From Pteria penguin (lineage: Eukaryota > Mollusca > Bivalvia > Pterioida > Pteriidae), in assembly GCA_035048485.1 (NCBI GenBank), contig CM068585.1, positions 2,473,001-2,537,000 of the forward strand: DNA of 64,000 nucleotides, given 5' to 3'. The position numbers and the translations under genes were made by a program. The notes below the pieces were generated by a model. That model did no database searches. It saw only the letters and a program-made list of their open reading frames with translations, and was not told the DNA's origin. Every line of letters starts with the position of its first letter. Positions within the stretch are counted from its first letter, which is position 1. Shown here piece after piece: positions 27,892 to 35,179 of this stretch.

Positions 27892-27907
27892 AGCCCTTAA
27901 AAGGGCT
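27892..27907 (-). terminator. Histone-like 3' stem-loop after T1 (left)
   Basis: On the minus strand AGCCCTTTTAAGGGCT: 6-bp stem and TTTA loop, preceded by an A run and followed by AACCA, then TTTAGAAAAGTA. Mirror of 46880-46895. Confidence 0.75.
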
Positions 27908-27927
27908 GTTTTTTTTCTTCCTGTCCC

Positions 27928-28227
27928 TTACCAGCATAAGGGGCAATGGCGACGTGCCTTTCTCCTCTCGCTGCGCCTTAGTTGGTTATTTAGTAGTCTA
28001 TCTACCAAGTGACCCACCCGGCATGGTGGTGTTCTTCTCCTACCGGGTGGATGATCTTGGGTCTCTTCTCTTTTGATGACCGTAGCATTCATCGGTTGAT
28101 CTGGCTCTATCTTGACATCTTGTCCCGACTCTCTATCTCTTAAGATGACCCGTCCTATGGCCGGCTCATGTATAGTGTATATCAATCTCCTCTCCCAATC
28201 AATCGTGATTCTGATACTCGCTTCCAT
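27928..28227 (-). CDS. Terminal gene T1, left TIR copy (99 aa, unknown function)
   Basis: The 99-residue product is identical to the right-TIR copy at 46560-46859. The N-terminal half looks like beta strands (MEASIRITIDWERRLIYTIH). The C-terminal half is Arg-rich and ends in a CPLC pair, so DNA/RNA binding with zinc is possible but unproven. It is transcribed outward, from a TATA-like element at 28281-28288, towards a histone-like hairpin at 27892-27907. No family was recognised. Its start vaguely resembles the 93-residue protein at 45265. Duplication within the TIRs keeps both copies identical and doubles dosage. Confidence 0.75.
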   Translation of the reverse strand: MEASIRITIDWERRLIYTIHEPAIGRVILRDRESGQDVKIEPDQPMNATVIKREETQDHPPGRRRTPPCRVGHLVDRLLNNQLRRSERRKARRHCPLCW

Positions 28228-28539
28228 GTCGTCGAAAAAATAAAATTTTTTCAGGTAAAGTACTAGAACATATTCTGAAGTATATATACTAATGTAAACG
28301 CGGACGTGTAAGGAAACACCTTTTTGGTAACCTAAGTGTACTAAGACAAAGTCTTGAAATATTTTACTGTAATTGCGGACGTGTAAGGAAACACCTTTTT
28401 GGTAACCTAAACAAAGTCTTGAAATATTATCATTTTTGCGGACGTGTAAGGAAACACCCTTTTTTCAGTATAAATAAGATTTTTTTCTAGAGAAGCGCCA
28501 CTTTTGATTCTAGATTTTTCTGAATCGAGATTATTCAGT
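28228..28539. promoter_or_regulatory. Bidirectional promoter inside left TIR
   Basis: It lies between outward T1 and inward T2. ACGTCCGC (minus strand) occurs at 28300-28307, 28375-28382 and 28438-28445, each within a longer conserved block containing AAGGTGTTTCCTTACACG. TATA boxes sit at 28281-28288 (T1, minus) and 28469-28476 (TATAAATA, T2, plus), about 55 and 70 bp before their start codons. Confidence 0.7.
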
Positions 28540-29070
28540 ATGGAGCAGTTGTCAATACGTCTAAGGGAAATTTCAGAGAAACATAGATTGAAAGCAATAG
28601 AGTTGGTGGAGTTGGCAGATAATATAGATGAAATTGCCAATGAAATTGATATCTTAATAGAAAAGAAGAAAATAGAAGAAGAACGGAAAAAGGAGCCAAG
28701 AACAGTCAGGCAGGTGGTGACTTTAAGACCATTTAGCTGGAGGCCCAATCAACATCACGGGCCTCCGAACTACCCGCCACCCCCTCCACCACCACAAGTA
28801 CCAGTACTGACGGCAGCACCGGCAAGACCACCACCACCGGTAAGATCACCACCACCGGAAAGACCACCACCACCGGCAGCGGCAGCACAGCCAGCTCCTG
28901 TTCCTAGAGAAGATTGGGAGGCTGAAATTCTTTCACAGCCTCCCGAACCTCCGTTCCACCCGGAACTTTTGCACTTTACCTCCCGTCCTCTAGCAGCACT
29001 TTCTCGTGCTGCTAGAAGACGGGCATTGTCGTGCCCGGCGTGTGGCTCCCGCAATTGCGGGGGTCACTGA
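28540..29070 (+). CDS. Terminal gene T2: coiled-coil, proline-rich protein (176 aa)
   Basis: The first ATG after the TATA box was chosen (28540); the upstream in-frame TTG is ignored. Residues 1-52 form a charged amphipathic helix or coiled coil. Residues 65-135 are Pro-rich with several PPPP runs and a PPNY (75-78), which fits the PPxY motif that binds WW domains. The C-terminus is Arg/Ala-rich with CPAC and a final C-H pair, reminiscent of the CPLC end of T1. No family was recognised. The inward promoter lies in the TIR and the gene ends in a histone-like hairpin (29093-29108). A structural or adaptor role is only a guess. Confidence 0.75.
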   Translation: MEQLSIRLREISEKHRLKAIELVELADNIDEIANEIDILIEKKKIEEERKKEPRTVRQVVTLRPFSWRPNQHHGPPNYPPPPPPPQVPVLTAAPARPPPPVRSPPPERPPPPAAAAQPAPVPREDWEAEILSQPPEPPFHPELLHFTSRPLAALSRAARRRALSCPACGSRNCGGH

Positions 29071-29092
29071 GTTCTTTTAAAGAACTAAAAAC

Positions 29093-29108
29093 GGCCCTTT
29101 TTAGGGCC
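29093..29108 (+). terminator. Histone-like 3' stem-loop after T2
   Basis: GGCCCTTTTTAGGGCC: 6-bp stem, TTTT loop, preceded by AAAAAC and followed by ACCA, then AAGAAAAGTA 9 nt later. The whole arrangement is that of a histone hairpin with its downstream purine element. A weaker hairpin (GTTCTTTTAAAGAAC) lies just before it at the stop codon. Confidence 0.8.
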
Positions 29109-29230
29109 ACCATATCTTAAGAAAAGTAGTCAAATGGTCGTTGCAATACTTCAAAATTGAAAAGTAACTCGAGGGTTGATGCAATAACAAAAACACGGTA
29201 AGTCTTATTTTATTATGAGTTTATTATGAT

Positions 29231-29236
29231 TTTATT
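29231..29236 (-). terminator. Poly(A) signals for the minus-strand left genes
   Basis: AATAAA on the minus strand at 29231-29236, with another at 29208-29213, 60-85 bp after the stop of the gene at 29297. Convergent with T2, whose hairpin lies just beyond. Confidence 0.6.
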
Positions 29237-29296
29237 TACATAGCAATGGCAGAATGTTTATCATTAATATTTTACATATTTCGTCATACAAAATGT

Positions 29297-29572
29297 TTAC
29301 ACAGTCACTGGTCTTAATCTCATGAGTCTATCTTTCACTCTGTCGAAGGAGTCTTTGAATACATCGCTTCCGAATTTTCGGCACAGATCTTTAGTAAAGA
29401 GTTCTAACACGTATAGTTTTGTTTCGGACACTCTTCCGTCTTTAAACATGGCGATCACTACTTCGTGATAGTCCCTCAAGTTTTTGATGTCGGATAACAT
29501 TTCTCTCCATTGCGAACGTCTAAGGATGGTTAAAGAGAACCAAATCTGCCACTGTAGTAGTCTCGACAACAT
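29297..29572 (-). CDS. Hypothetical protein (91 aa), possibly the displaced C-terminus of the upstream gene
   Basis: Starts at ATG 29572, 38 bp after the stop of the 214-residue gene. Its frame is open for about 50 bp upstream of this ATG, up to the end of that gene, so the two may once have been a single frame. Helical, with Leu/Arg-rich segments and no recognisable motif. It is followed by AATAAA signals. Confidence 0.5.
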   Translation of the reverse strand: MLSRLLQWQIWFSLTILRRSQWREMLSDIKNLRDYHEVVIAMFKDGRVSETKLYVLELFTKDLCRKFGSDVFKDSFDRVKDRLMRLRPVTV

Positions 29573-29610
29573 GACGGTAACTGATCGAGTTTCTATTACG
29601 ACTCTGTCTT

Positions 29611-30255
29611 TTAAGAGAGCATCATTATTTCGTCTTTATGTAAGGCTTCGTTATATTTCCGACACTTCGGACAGATTTCTAACATGAGTTGATTTTGGTG
29701 ATCTTCTTCCCCGATGCAATCGGGATGAACGGCAACGTATTCCACTCGGAACGGCGTATGGTCGTCGTGGTCTTCCGAATCGGATAGTTCTTGATTTTGC
29801 GGTTTGCTCATAGTGACATCCTTTTCTTCTTGATTTTGCGGTTTGCTCATAGTGACATCCTTTTTTTCTTCTTCGTATCGATAGACTCTGTGCATGGATA
29901 TGATCGTCAAATCTTTCAAAGTCACGATCATTTCTTCCCAAGCATCGTATACCAGATCGAATGCCTTGCGAGTGTTTTTGGTATTGAGACATTGTAGCAG
30001 TGCTTTCAAGTTCACGTTACGCTTTTCAGGTTCGAAGCGTATGAATAGATTCCACAACATCCTTTGAACGAGATCACTGGCACACTGGGTGTATACTTCT
30101 GCTGGCGACATATCATAGACGAACTGTAAATTGATCTTGAGGTCTCGAAGCCCCTGTCCTTTCAGTTCCTCATTCAAGGAATGTAACATGTTTGCGAATC
30201 TCTGTTTGGCAAGGTGAACGTGCTCCGGGTTTGGTCTGTCGAACGAAGTATTCAT
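29611..30255 (-). CDS. Hypothetical Polinton protein (214 aa)
   Basis: Largely helical N-terminal domain (residues 1-125), an acidic middle, and a C-terminal CPKC pair. Residues about 130-156 are an in-frame 39-bp tandem duplication (VTMSKPQNQE twice). A TATA-like sequence lies at 30295-30304 on the minus strand, 40 bp before the ATG. Its upstream region has repeated CCTTGAACTTG motifs. No family was recognised. The adjacent 91-residue frame downstream raises the possibility that the stop here is due to a frameshift. Confidence 0.65.
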   Translation of the reverse strand: MNTSFDRPNPEHVHLAKQRFANMLHSLNEELKGQGLRDLKINLQFVYDMSPAEVYTQCASDLVQRMLWNLFIRFEPEKRNVNLKALLQCLNTKNTRKAFDLVYDAWEEMIVTLKDLTIISMHRVYRYEEEKKDVTMSKPQNQEEKDVTMSKPQNQELSDSEDHDDHTPFRVEYVAVHPDCIGEEDHQNQLMLEICPKCRKYNEALHKDEIMMLS

Positions 30256-30480
30256 GATGATTGATGATAATGACGAGTCTTGCTTTCTTTCCCTATTTTA
30301 TATATCTGGTGTCGACCTTGAACTTGTACTTGATGACCCTGACCTTGAACTTGGTTTTTTTCAAAATAACCTTGAACTTGTACTGAAGGTTCTAGACTTT
30401 TTGTTTTTTATTTAAATCAAATGACCTTGAACTTGGGTTTTTCAAAATAACCTTGAACTTGTTCTATTCAAATAACCTTG
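30256..30480 (-). promoter_or_regulatory. Promoter region with repeated TGACCTTGAACTTG-like motifs
   Basis: Five copies of CCTTGAACTTG plus variants in 180 bp, at least two as full TGACCTTGA, the extended half-site bound by monomeric nuclear receptors of the ERR / FTZ-F1 (NR5A) type. The TATA-like element is at 30295-30304. The same motif occurs in the PolB promoter region. Confidence 0.55.
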
Positions 30481-30518
30481 TACTTGAGATAAACAAGAAG
30501 AATATGTTTTTGAATCAA

Positions 30519-30524
30519 TTTATT
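30519..30524 (-). terminator. Poly(A) signal for the capsid-protease gene cluster
   Basis: AATAAA on the minus strand, about 240 bp beyond the last larger frame of the minus-strand cluster. Confidence 0.5.
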
Positions 30525-30598
30525 GTCCCGCTAACACAACGTAAAGAACAAGGATTAGGACCGTCCCTTTGTTCTTCACTTACAATGCATATGTACAA

Positions 30599-30715
30599 TC
30601 AAATATCTGTCTCACTACTTTGTTTAAACTCTGCCATTACGGCTCGGAGCGATGTCTCCATCGTCCAAGTTTGGTCATTTCGGATACTCGACAAATATTT
30701 TTGTTTGATTATCAT
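30599..30715 (-). CDS. Small hypothetical ORF (38 aa)
   Basis: An ATG-started frame between the TM micro-ORF and the poly(A) signal at 30519. No motif. It could simply be 3' untranslated sequence. Confidence 0.2.
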   Translation of the reverse strand: MIIKQKYLSSIRNDQTWTMETSLRAVMAEFKQSSETDI

Positions 30716-30765
30716 AATTTGTGATTGTTTGATATATACATTTTGACATAATATCATACATAATA

Positions 30766-30963
30766 TCATACATAGTTAAGCAAAGCTAAACCTACAATGA
30801 ACAATTGAATGGCTAAAATCATGAGTATGAAAGAAGTCAAGTCAAGGCAGACGTCACAGCAGCGGCGGGATGTACGAGATTCGGCGCTTTCCGACACAAG
30901 CAAGTCTGTTTCTTCATCGTTAAAGGTCTGGGTTTTCTCGGGATCACGTTCTCTCGATACCAT
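30766..30963 (-). CDS. Overlapping single-TM micro-protein (65 aa)
   Basis: ATG at 30963, in a different frame from the protease and overlapping its last 127 bp. The N-terminal half is charged, then CCDVC, then a strong membrane segment (SFILMILAIQLFIVGLALL). A hydrophobic helix in the alternative frame that continues 70 bp past the protease stop suggests it is real. No family was recognised; a virion membrane or assembly role is speculative. Confidence 0.5.
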   Translation of the reverse strand: MVSRERDPEKTQTFNDEETDLLVSESAESRTSRRCCDVCLDLTSFILMILAIQLFIVGLALLNYV

Positions 30964-31439
30964 TGGTAAATGAAACGATCGTTGTCTTCTTTCTTCCATG
31001 TCGTTTTGGACGGGATCGGTAGGTGATACGACATCAGCCAACGCATCATATCCGATCTGGGTACCTTTCGACTTCTGTGGTGTAGGTAATAGATACAGTA
31101 ATGTCCGCACACGGGGGTATCCCAACTTTGATAAGGTACGGTATTGTAGACTAGGCTTCGACTTTTGGATCGCATGAAACGTACGATATCGCCATACGCC
31201 CATGGTGGTAATCCGTAGGAATCGAAATATTCGGCTATCCCGTCCTCTCCGAAGTGAACACACACCCAATGTTCTCCCGGTTTATCGGCCTCGTCCGTGT
31301 TGATGACGAAAGATCGTCCGTCACTTCCAATCGGTAAGGCGTCCCGAGGATACACGCCTCCAAAATGAGGACTCACGTATGGATCGCGAGACAGAATATC
31401 GTACAGTTGATGGGTATCCAGGGCTTTAATAGTCGACAT
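30837..31439 (-). CDS. PRO: Adenain-like cysteine protease (200 aa)
   Basis: Maturation protease of the adenovirus/Polinton C5 (Ulp1-like) type that cleaves capsid and core precursors. Visible catalytic elements: His57 in GEHWVCVHFG, Asp73 in EYFDSYG, Gln104 (YQSW) of the oxyanion hole and Cys111 in CGHYC, in canonical order and spacing. The ATG at 31439 was chosen because the longer frame overlaps the capsid gene; this start overlaps the capsid stop by 14 bp. Length is normal for the family. The C-terminal tail overlaps the TM micro-ORF. Candidate substrates with L/M-x-G-x-G sites lie in the neighbouring basic protein. Confidence 0.9.
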   Translation of the reverse strand: MSTIKALDTHQLYDILSRDPYVSPHFGGVYPRDALPIGSDGRSFVINTDEADKPGEHWVCVHFGEDGIAEYFDSYGLPPWAYGDIVRFMRSKSRSLVYNTVPYQSWDTPVCGHYCIYYLHHRSRKVPRSDMMRWLMSYHLPIPSKTTWKKEDNDRFIYQWYRENVIPRKPRPLTMKKQTCLCRKAPNLVHPAAAVTSALT

Positions 31440-32757
31440 CGATTTCCCTCTGTTTGTTGATCTGTATGACGTTGTCGAATTCTGCATACACGATGCAATT
31501 GATGACGGTCGGTAACGCTGTACCGAACTGAAGTTCGATGCGCATGTTACCCGTTTTTACCATGTGAAATTTATCGGCCACGTGTCCGTTCTGGTCCGTG
31601 GTGAAGTCGAATCCCCAAATGGCGAAACCGCTCTTGTATTCCTGGTAGGATATGTCTGGAGCCCAATCGTCGCCGATCCTTCCCAGGGATTGGTACAAGG
31701 ACATGTAAGAACGCAGGTATAGATTGTCGTCAAAGTTCGGTTCGTAGGGTTTGGTGTGTTGGACGTCTCCGTTCAGACTGATTTCTATTTTCTCCAGACC
31801 GAAGTTTCCGAAATCAAACGGGTTCCGATTCAAAGCTCCGTTGTAGCCTGCATTTTTCGTCATGCAAAAGAATACCCGTTTGGGTAACTGTCCGGAAAAC
31901 ACGTTGTCCGTGATCTTCGAACGAGTGCCCTGCGGAATGGTAAAGGATTTCACTTCCACGCGTCTTATGGGGTATTTGGCCATCGTGGTGTTCAACATCT
32001 GATTGACTCCTAACAGCGCATTTGGCATGAGTCTCACTTTACGCACGAATAACATCATCTGTTCGATGTGAATGTTACCGTCCTCGTTTCCCATCAGACA
32101 AAACGACGTACGAGCCCTGTTGAATCTCAAGCGGACGTCCACGCCGTTGACGATGAAATTCCCTTGTTGAAACATGTCCAGATGTATGCGATCGTACAAT
32201 TCCAACCATTTACTTTCTTCGATCTTCTTGTGACGTTGGATCAGACCGCTGTTGTAGCCGGCGGCAGTCTTATCGTCCTCGTACGGGTTGACGGCATTCA
32301 TGCGTCCAGCTTGATCCGTGAACCACAAGTCGGTACTACTGATCTGTTTCCTGAGGGTCTCGGGAGTGTACGAGAGTAAAGTCTCCAAATAAGCTCGATA
32401 CGGATACGTGTCGGTGCTCGGGGTGATGGTCTTGCCGTTCATGGACATGTCGATCTGCGAAAACATGCTGTGCATGATGTTGTTGACGGGAGTGACCTGC
32501 GTGTCGGCGCCTAAATCCGTTCCGTCCGCTTTCGTGACCTTGAATTTCATGTAGACAAAAGTCTGAGAAAGATCTAAAAAGTCCTCCCCGTGTCCCTTGA
32601 TATCGAATTCGATCGGTGCCGTCGGATTTCGATTGTCGATGGAACTCACGGGATAAAATTCTTCCCATTGGGCTTTCTCCAACACCGTCATCGTTTGTGG
32701 AACTCGATTCAACTGTAAGCCCTCCGTCGAACACTCGCATGATTCTCTGTGCATCAT
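31426..32757 (-). CDS. MCP: Major capsid protein, double jelly-roll (443 aa)
   Basis: Its position between the minor capsid/core genes and the protease, its length and its sequence style match Polinton major capsid proteins, annotated in many animal genomes as F54H12.2-like. Family knowledge: two stacked jelly rolls forming trimeric pseudo-hexameric capsomers. Telling segments are NPTAPIEFDI, MHSMFSQIDMSMNGK, the Trp/Tyr-rich middle and GMRIELQF-like strands near the end (here NMRIELQF). It starts at tandem ATGs, the first overlapping the stop of the preceding basic gene as ATGA. No break is seen. Confidence 0.85.
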   Translation of the reverse strand: MMHRESCECSTEGLQLNRVPQTMTVLEKAQWEEFYPVSSIDNRNPTAPIEFDIKGHGEDFLDLSQTFVYMKFKVTKADGTDLGADTQVTPVNNIMHSMFSQIDMSMNGKTITPSTDTYPYRAYLETLLSYTPETLRKQISSTDLWFTDQAGRMNAVNPYEDDKTAAGYNSGLIQRHKKIEESKWLELYDRIHLDMFQQGNFIVNGVDVRLRFNRARTSFCLMGNEDGNIHIEQMMLFVRKVRLMPNALLGVNQMLNTTMAKYPIRRVEVKSFTIPQGTRSKITDNVFSGQLPKRVFFCMTKNAGYNGALNRNPFDFGNFGLEKIEISLNGDVQHTKPYEPNFDDNLYLRSYMSLYQSLGRIGDDWAPDISYQEYKSGFAIWGFDFTTDQNGHVADKFHMVKTGNMRIELQFGTALPTVINCIVYAEFDNVIQINKQREIDVDY

Positions 32758-33482
32758 CTTAATCGAATATGTCTATCGATCTTCTCTTGATGGATCTCAG
32801 TCTTTTCTTGGCAGATTTCAGTTTTCTCTGGATTGGTCCTGCGGGTAGTAGCACACCCAACTTTCTTCTGACACGTCCTTTTCCAGACTGACGTTTCTTT
32901 CCGACAGCTCTTCTTTTTATGGGAGCCCGGGGTCCCACGGCACCTGTTTTCTTGACCGGATTTGCACGTTTGACTCCTGCTGTGGTGGGAGTTTCTTTTG
33001 ACTCCTGCCGTGGTAGGAGTTCGTTTGACGGGATTATGACGTTTGACGACTTCTGCGAGAGCTCGTCTGACGCCTTCCTCGGTCGGTCTGGCTCTCTTGG
33101 GTTCCGGCATCACTACGCTGGTGAATACGTCGGAAGGTGCCGACGACAGAATGTTGCTAGCCGTTTCTCTGCCGTGATGTAAAAAAGCATCTTTCCAGTT
33201 TCTTTTCCGATTCACGATGTCTAGTCCCGCGTTGAGTGCTCCTTTCAATACTTTCTTTCCCCCTTTTTTGAGAAAGGACAAGGCTATATCTTTAAATCCC
33301 GATCCCGTCTGGCCTCTTCTTCGTCGTCCTCGACCTCCTTGTCCCATGAGTGCGGGTAAAATCGCTGGTAAGACCGACTGAGCTATCGACATTCCGGGTC
33401 CCATCATCATTTTGGCTCCCAGTCCTATCAGGGGACCCAAGCCCCGACCTCTCTGACGGGCCACCCCTCGATGAACGATCAT
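32754..33482 (-). CDS. Basic core/pX-like protein, C-terminus frameshifted by a 28-bp duplication (242 aa)
   Basis: Residues 1-165 are Gly/Arg/Lys-rich with a hydrophobic stretch (SVLPAILPALMG). They contain three matches to the adenain consensus: LIGLG (18-22), MMGPG (26-30) and LMGQG (45-49). This suggests a protease-processed internal virion protein like adenoviral pVI/pX. A 28-bp tandem repeat at 32971-33026 changes the frame. The present C-terminus is Cys/Thr-rich and unlike the rest, whereas the displaced frame stays Lys/Arg-rich, Cys-free and stops at 32759, two bases from the capsid ATG. The first 16 residues duplicate those of the gene at 33588. Confidence 0.7.
   Translation of the reverse strand: MIVHRGVARQRGRGLGPLIGLGAKMMMGPGMSIAQSVLPAILPALMGQGGRGRRRRGQTGSGFKDIALSFLKKGGKKVLKGALNAGLDIVNRKRNWKDAFLHHGRETASNILSSAPSDVFTSVVMPEPKRARPTEEGVRRALAEVVKRHNPVKRTPTTAGVKRNSHHSRSQTCKSGQENRCRGTPGSHKKKSCRKETSVWKRTCQKKVGCATTRRTNPEKTEICQEKTEIHQEKIDRHIRLR
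32971..33026. repeat. 28-bp tandem duplication inside a coding region
   Basis: TGACTCCTGC begins at 32971 and again at 32999. Two units of 28 bp (1 modulo 3) lie within the basic-protein gene and shift its frame. Confidence 0.9.
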
Positions 33483-33580
33483 GGTTTTAAATGCAGCGCT
33501 TGTGACGAAAATGTAGTTTCACGATGACTTTGCCGTTGAAGAATGATACTCGTTCCCCCAATCCGTCGTATATATGGATG
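33435..33580. repeat. 146-bp segmental duplication, copy 1 (minor-capsid 3' end remnant)
   Basis: Nearly identical to 33840-33984. It carries the start of the basic gene at 33482 plus a non-functional copy of the minor-capsid C-terminal coding end. Confidence 0.85.
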
Positions 33581-33587
33581 GTTCCTC

Positions 33588-33887
33588 TTATGATGGAAAG
33601 ATGGTAAAGGGATTACCATGCATATTCATAACTATTTTTAAGGGATCCAGATACATTCCGTTAGGTCCTTTTTTCGTTTGCGCTTCTCTTATAAGAGAAG
33701 CATGAGCTTTCCATAATTTAAACAAATCTTTCATTGAGGGTTTTGGAGCGTTTTTACTTTGTTCTTCTCTTTTTTTCATTGCTTTATATGCAAGAACCGG
33801 TAACGAAAATACTCCTCCTCGTTGATTTCGAACACCACGACCCAAACCCCGACCTCTCTGACGGACCACCCCTCGATGAACGATCAT
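33588..33887 (-). CDS. Small basic protein with duplicated N-terminus (99 aa)
   Basis: Begins with the MIVHRGV-RQRGRGLG leader shared with the next gene downstream, then diverges (Lys-rich helix, KDLFKLWKAHASLIREA). It sits 4 bp after the minor-capsid stop. The shared leader stems from a 146-bp segmental duplication. A perfect 20-nt palindrome (GCTTCTCTTATAAGAGAAGC) lies within it near 33681. Function unknown; a virion-internal basic protein is plausible from position. Confidence 0.6.
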   Translation of the reverse strand: MIVHRGVVRQRGRGLGRGVRNQRGGVFSLPVLAYKAMKKREEQSKNAPKPSMKDLFKLWKAHASLIREAQTKKGPNGMYLDPLKIVMNMHGNPFTIFPS

Positions 33888-33984
33888 GGTTTAAATGTAG
33901 CGCTTCTGACGAAAATGTAGCTTCACGATGACTTTGCCGTTGAAGAATGATACTCGTTCCCCCAATCCGTCGTATATATGGATG
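33840..33984. repeat. 146-bp segmental duplication, copy 2
   Basis: Spans the true 3' end of the minor capsid gene and the start of the 99-residue gene; paired with 33435-33580. Confidence 0.85.
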
Positions 33985-34859
33985 TCCAAGGTATCGAAGT
34001 GGGTTTTGGCCAGAGGTATGTATTCCACCAGGCGCGGTTCCCAATGTCCGTGCGAGTTTGCATCGGTGTCGACCCTTTGTTGTTTGAAAGGTACTATGCG
34101 TAAGAGCTGTAGGTTCTTGGATCCGACGATCTGTGATCGCGTGATGTTGTTATACAGGTACAGGGCACTCATTCCTATGTAGAGATCCGGAGTCACTACG
34201 CCGTAGGTCGTCTTGGTCATCCACGAGGGATCCGAATCGATCGTGAATCCCAACATGTGCGACAGAGCCGGACATAATCGGACGGGATAGATGTATTTGG
34301 TACCGTGATCGGGTCCCGTGACCAACAACTGTACTCGATTGAAGGTCTTCAAATACTCGAACTTCAGCTCTCTGAAATCGGTCTCGTTTTCGTCTGCCAA
34401 CCCTTTCAAGATGCTTCCGAATCCGTGTTTAAGTACGTGATTCAATTCTGCCAATACTCCTTCGATGGAACTGTAAAATCCCGTCATGATTTCGACTCGG
34501 TAGGTCACGCCCACGATGGGGATGCTGAAACTGGGGTGGGCGATGGGAACACGTATGTCGGGACGGTCGGCGGCACTGAACGGTAAGCTGTTGGTGAGCT
34601 TTTCAATCTTGAAACGTTCGGAAGGACTCGGTGTCACGGATCTTCCTCGAAAGTAACTGGGTACGATGATCTCCATGTAGTTGCCTCCCTCTTTGACGTT
34701 TTCCACGGTGGTGGGATAGACGATCTCGCTCAATCCTACTTCCCATTCCCCGTCGTCTAAGTCCATCATCTGAGGTAAGTGTGTACGGAAAGAAGACAGG
34801 GTGTTATTCGGAAAGGTTTCCAAAGATCCATCGCTGGGTAATGTCATGTAGAAACTCAT
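33891..34859 (-). CDS. mCP: Minor capsid (penton-like, single jelly-roll) protein (322 aa)
   Basis: Position upstream of the core and major capsid genes and sequence style (NNTLSSFRTHLP, EWEVGLSEIVYP, SHMLGF near the middle) fit the Polinton penton homologue that forms the capsid vertices. The ATG at 34859 was preferred over a 44-residue longer frame because it overlaps the stop of the membrane-protein gene as ATGA, like the other junctions in this cluster, and the protein then starts at the conserved-looking MSFYMTLPSD. The frame is intact. Confidence 0.8.
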   Translation of the reverse strand: MSFYMTLPSDGSLETFPNNTLSSFRTHLPQMMDLDDGEWEVGLSEIVYPTTVENVKEGGNYMEIIVPSYFRGRSVTPSPSERFKIEKLTNSLPFSAADRPDIRVPIAHPSFSIPIVGVTYRVEIMTGFYSSIEGVLAELNHVLKHGFGSILKGLADENETDFRELKFEYLKTFNRVQLLVTGPDHGTKYIYPVRLCPALSHMLGFTIDSDPSWMTKTTYGVVTPDLYIGMSALYLYNNITRSQIVGSKNLQLLRIVPFKQQRVDTDANSHGHWEPRLVEYIPLAKTHFDTLDIHIYDGLGERVSFFNGKVIVKLHFRQKRYI

Positions 34860-35179
34860 GTTGACGTCTTCTCCAGTCGCGATCGCACCCAATTTGATTG
34901 TTTCATCTTGGGACTGGGCATTATATACCCCAAACTTCCGCTCAGCATCACCATCCAAAATTCTCTGTTGTCTTGTCCCAAAGCCAGACAAATGATGCCC
35001 GCCAAGATGACCGTCATCGCCACGAACGCTTGGGTGAAAAATACGATCTCGCTTCTAGGTACCGCTTCGCCACACCACTTCCATGAACGTACGATGTTGT
35101 TGTTGTTGTTGTTGTTGTTGATAGGTGGTATCGGACTCTCCTCTACGTCAATGCGATGAGGTTCTGATGAGGAATCCAT
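34856..35179 (-). CDS. Two-TM membrane protein with poly-Asn linker (107 aa)
   Basis: ATG at 35179; the frame extends upstream only through a GTG. Layout: acidic N-terminus, an (Asn)8 run from a GTT microsatellite, TM1 about residues 51-70 (FFTQAFVAMTVILAGIICLA), a short polar loop (GQDNREFW), TM2 (VMLSGSLGYIM), and a basic tail. The loop-TM2 pattern LG.dNRE.W...LSG.LGY..P is one I associate with small membrane proteins of invertebrate Polintons. Starts inside the integrase 3' end and overlaps the minor capsid start. Function unknown. Confidence 0.65.
   Translation of the reverse strand: MDSSSEPHRIDVEESPIPPINNNNNNNNIVRSWKWCGEAVPRSEIVFFTQAFVAMTVILAGIICLALGQDNREFWMVMLSGSLGYIMPSPKMKQSNWVRSRLEKTST

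Larger units (their letters stand above)
27707..28500 (+). repeat. Polinton left terminal inverted repeat (794 bp)
   Basis: Exact inverse of 46287-47080 in the stretches compared; identity stops at GAGAAGCGCCA. It contains a complete outward-facing 99-residue gene, its hairpin terminator, three copies of a promoter element and, at its inner edge, the TATA box of the next gene inward. Confidence 0.95.

Noticed and set aside
32336..32740. Arg/His-rich open frames antisense or out of frame to the Polinton genes
   Set aside because: They overlap confidently identified capsid, polymerase, integrase and ATPase genes and lack their own promoter or family features. The exception kept was the membrane micro-protein at 30766.
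33681..33700. Perfect 20-nt palindrome as a further histone-like terminator
   Set aside because: It lies inside a coding region, has no T-rich loop of four bases and lacks the ACCA and GAAAAG flanks.
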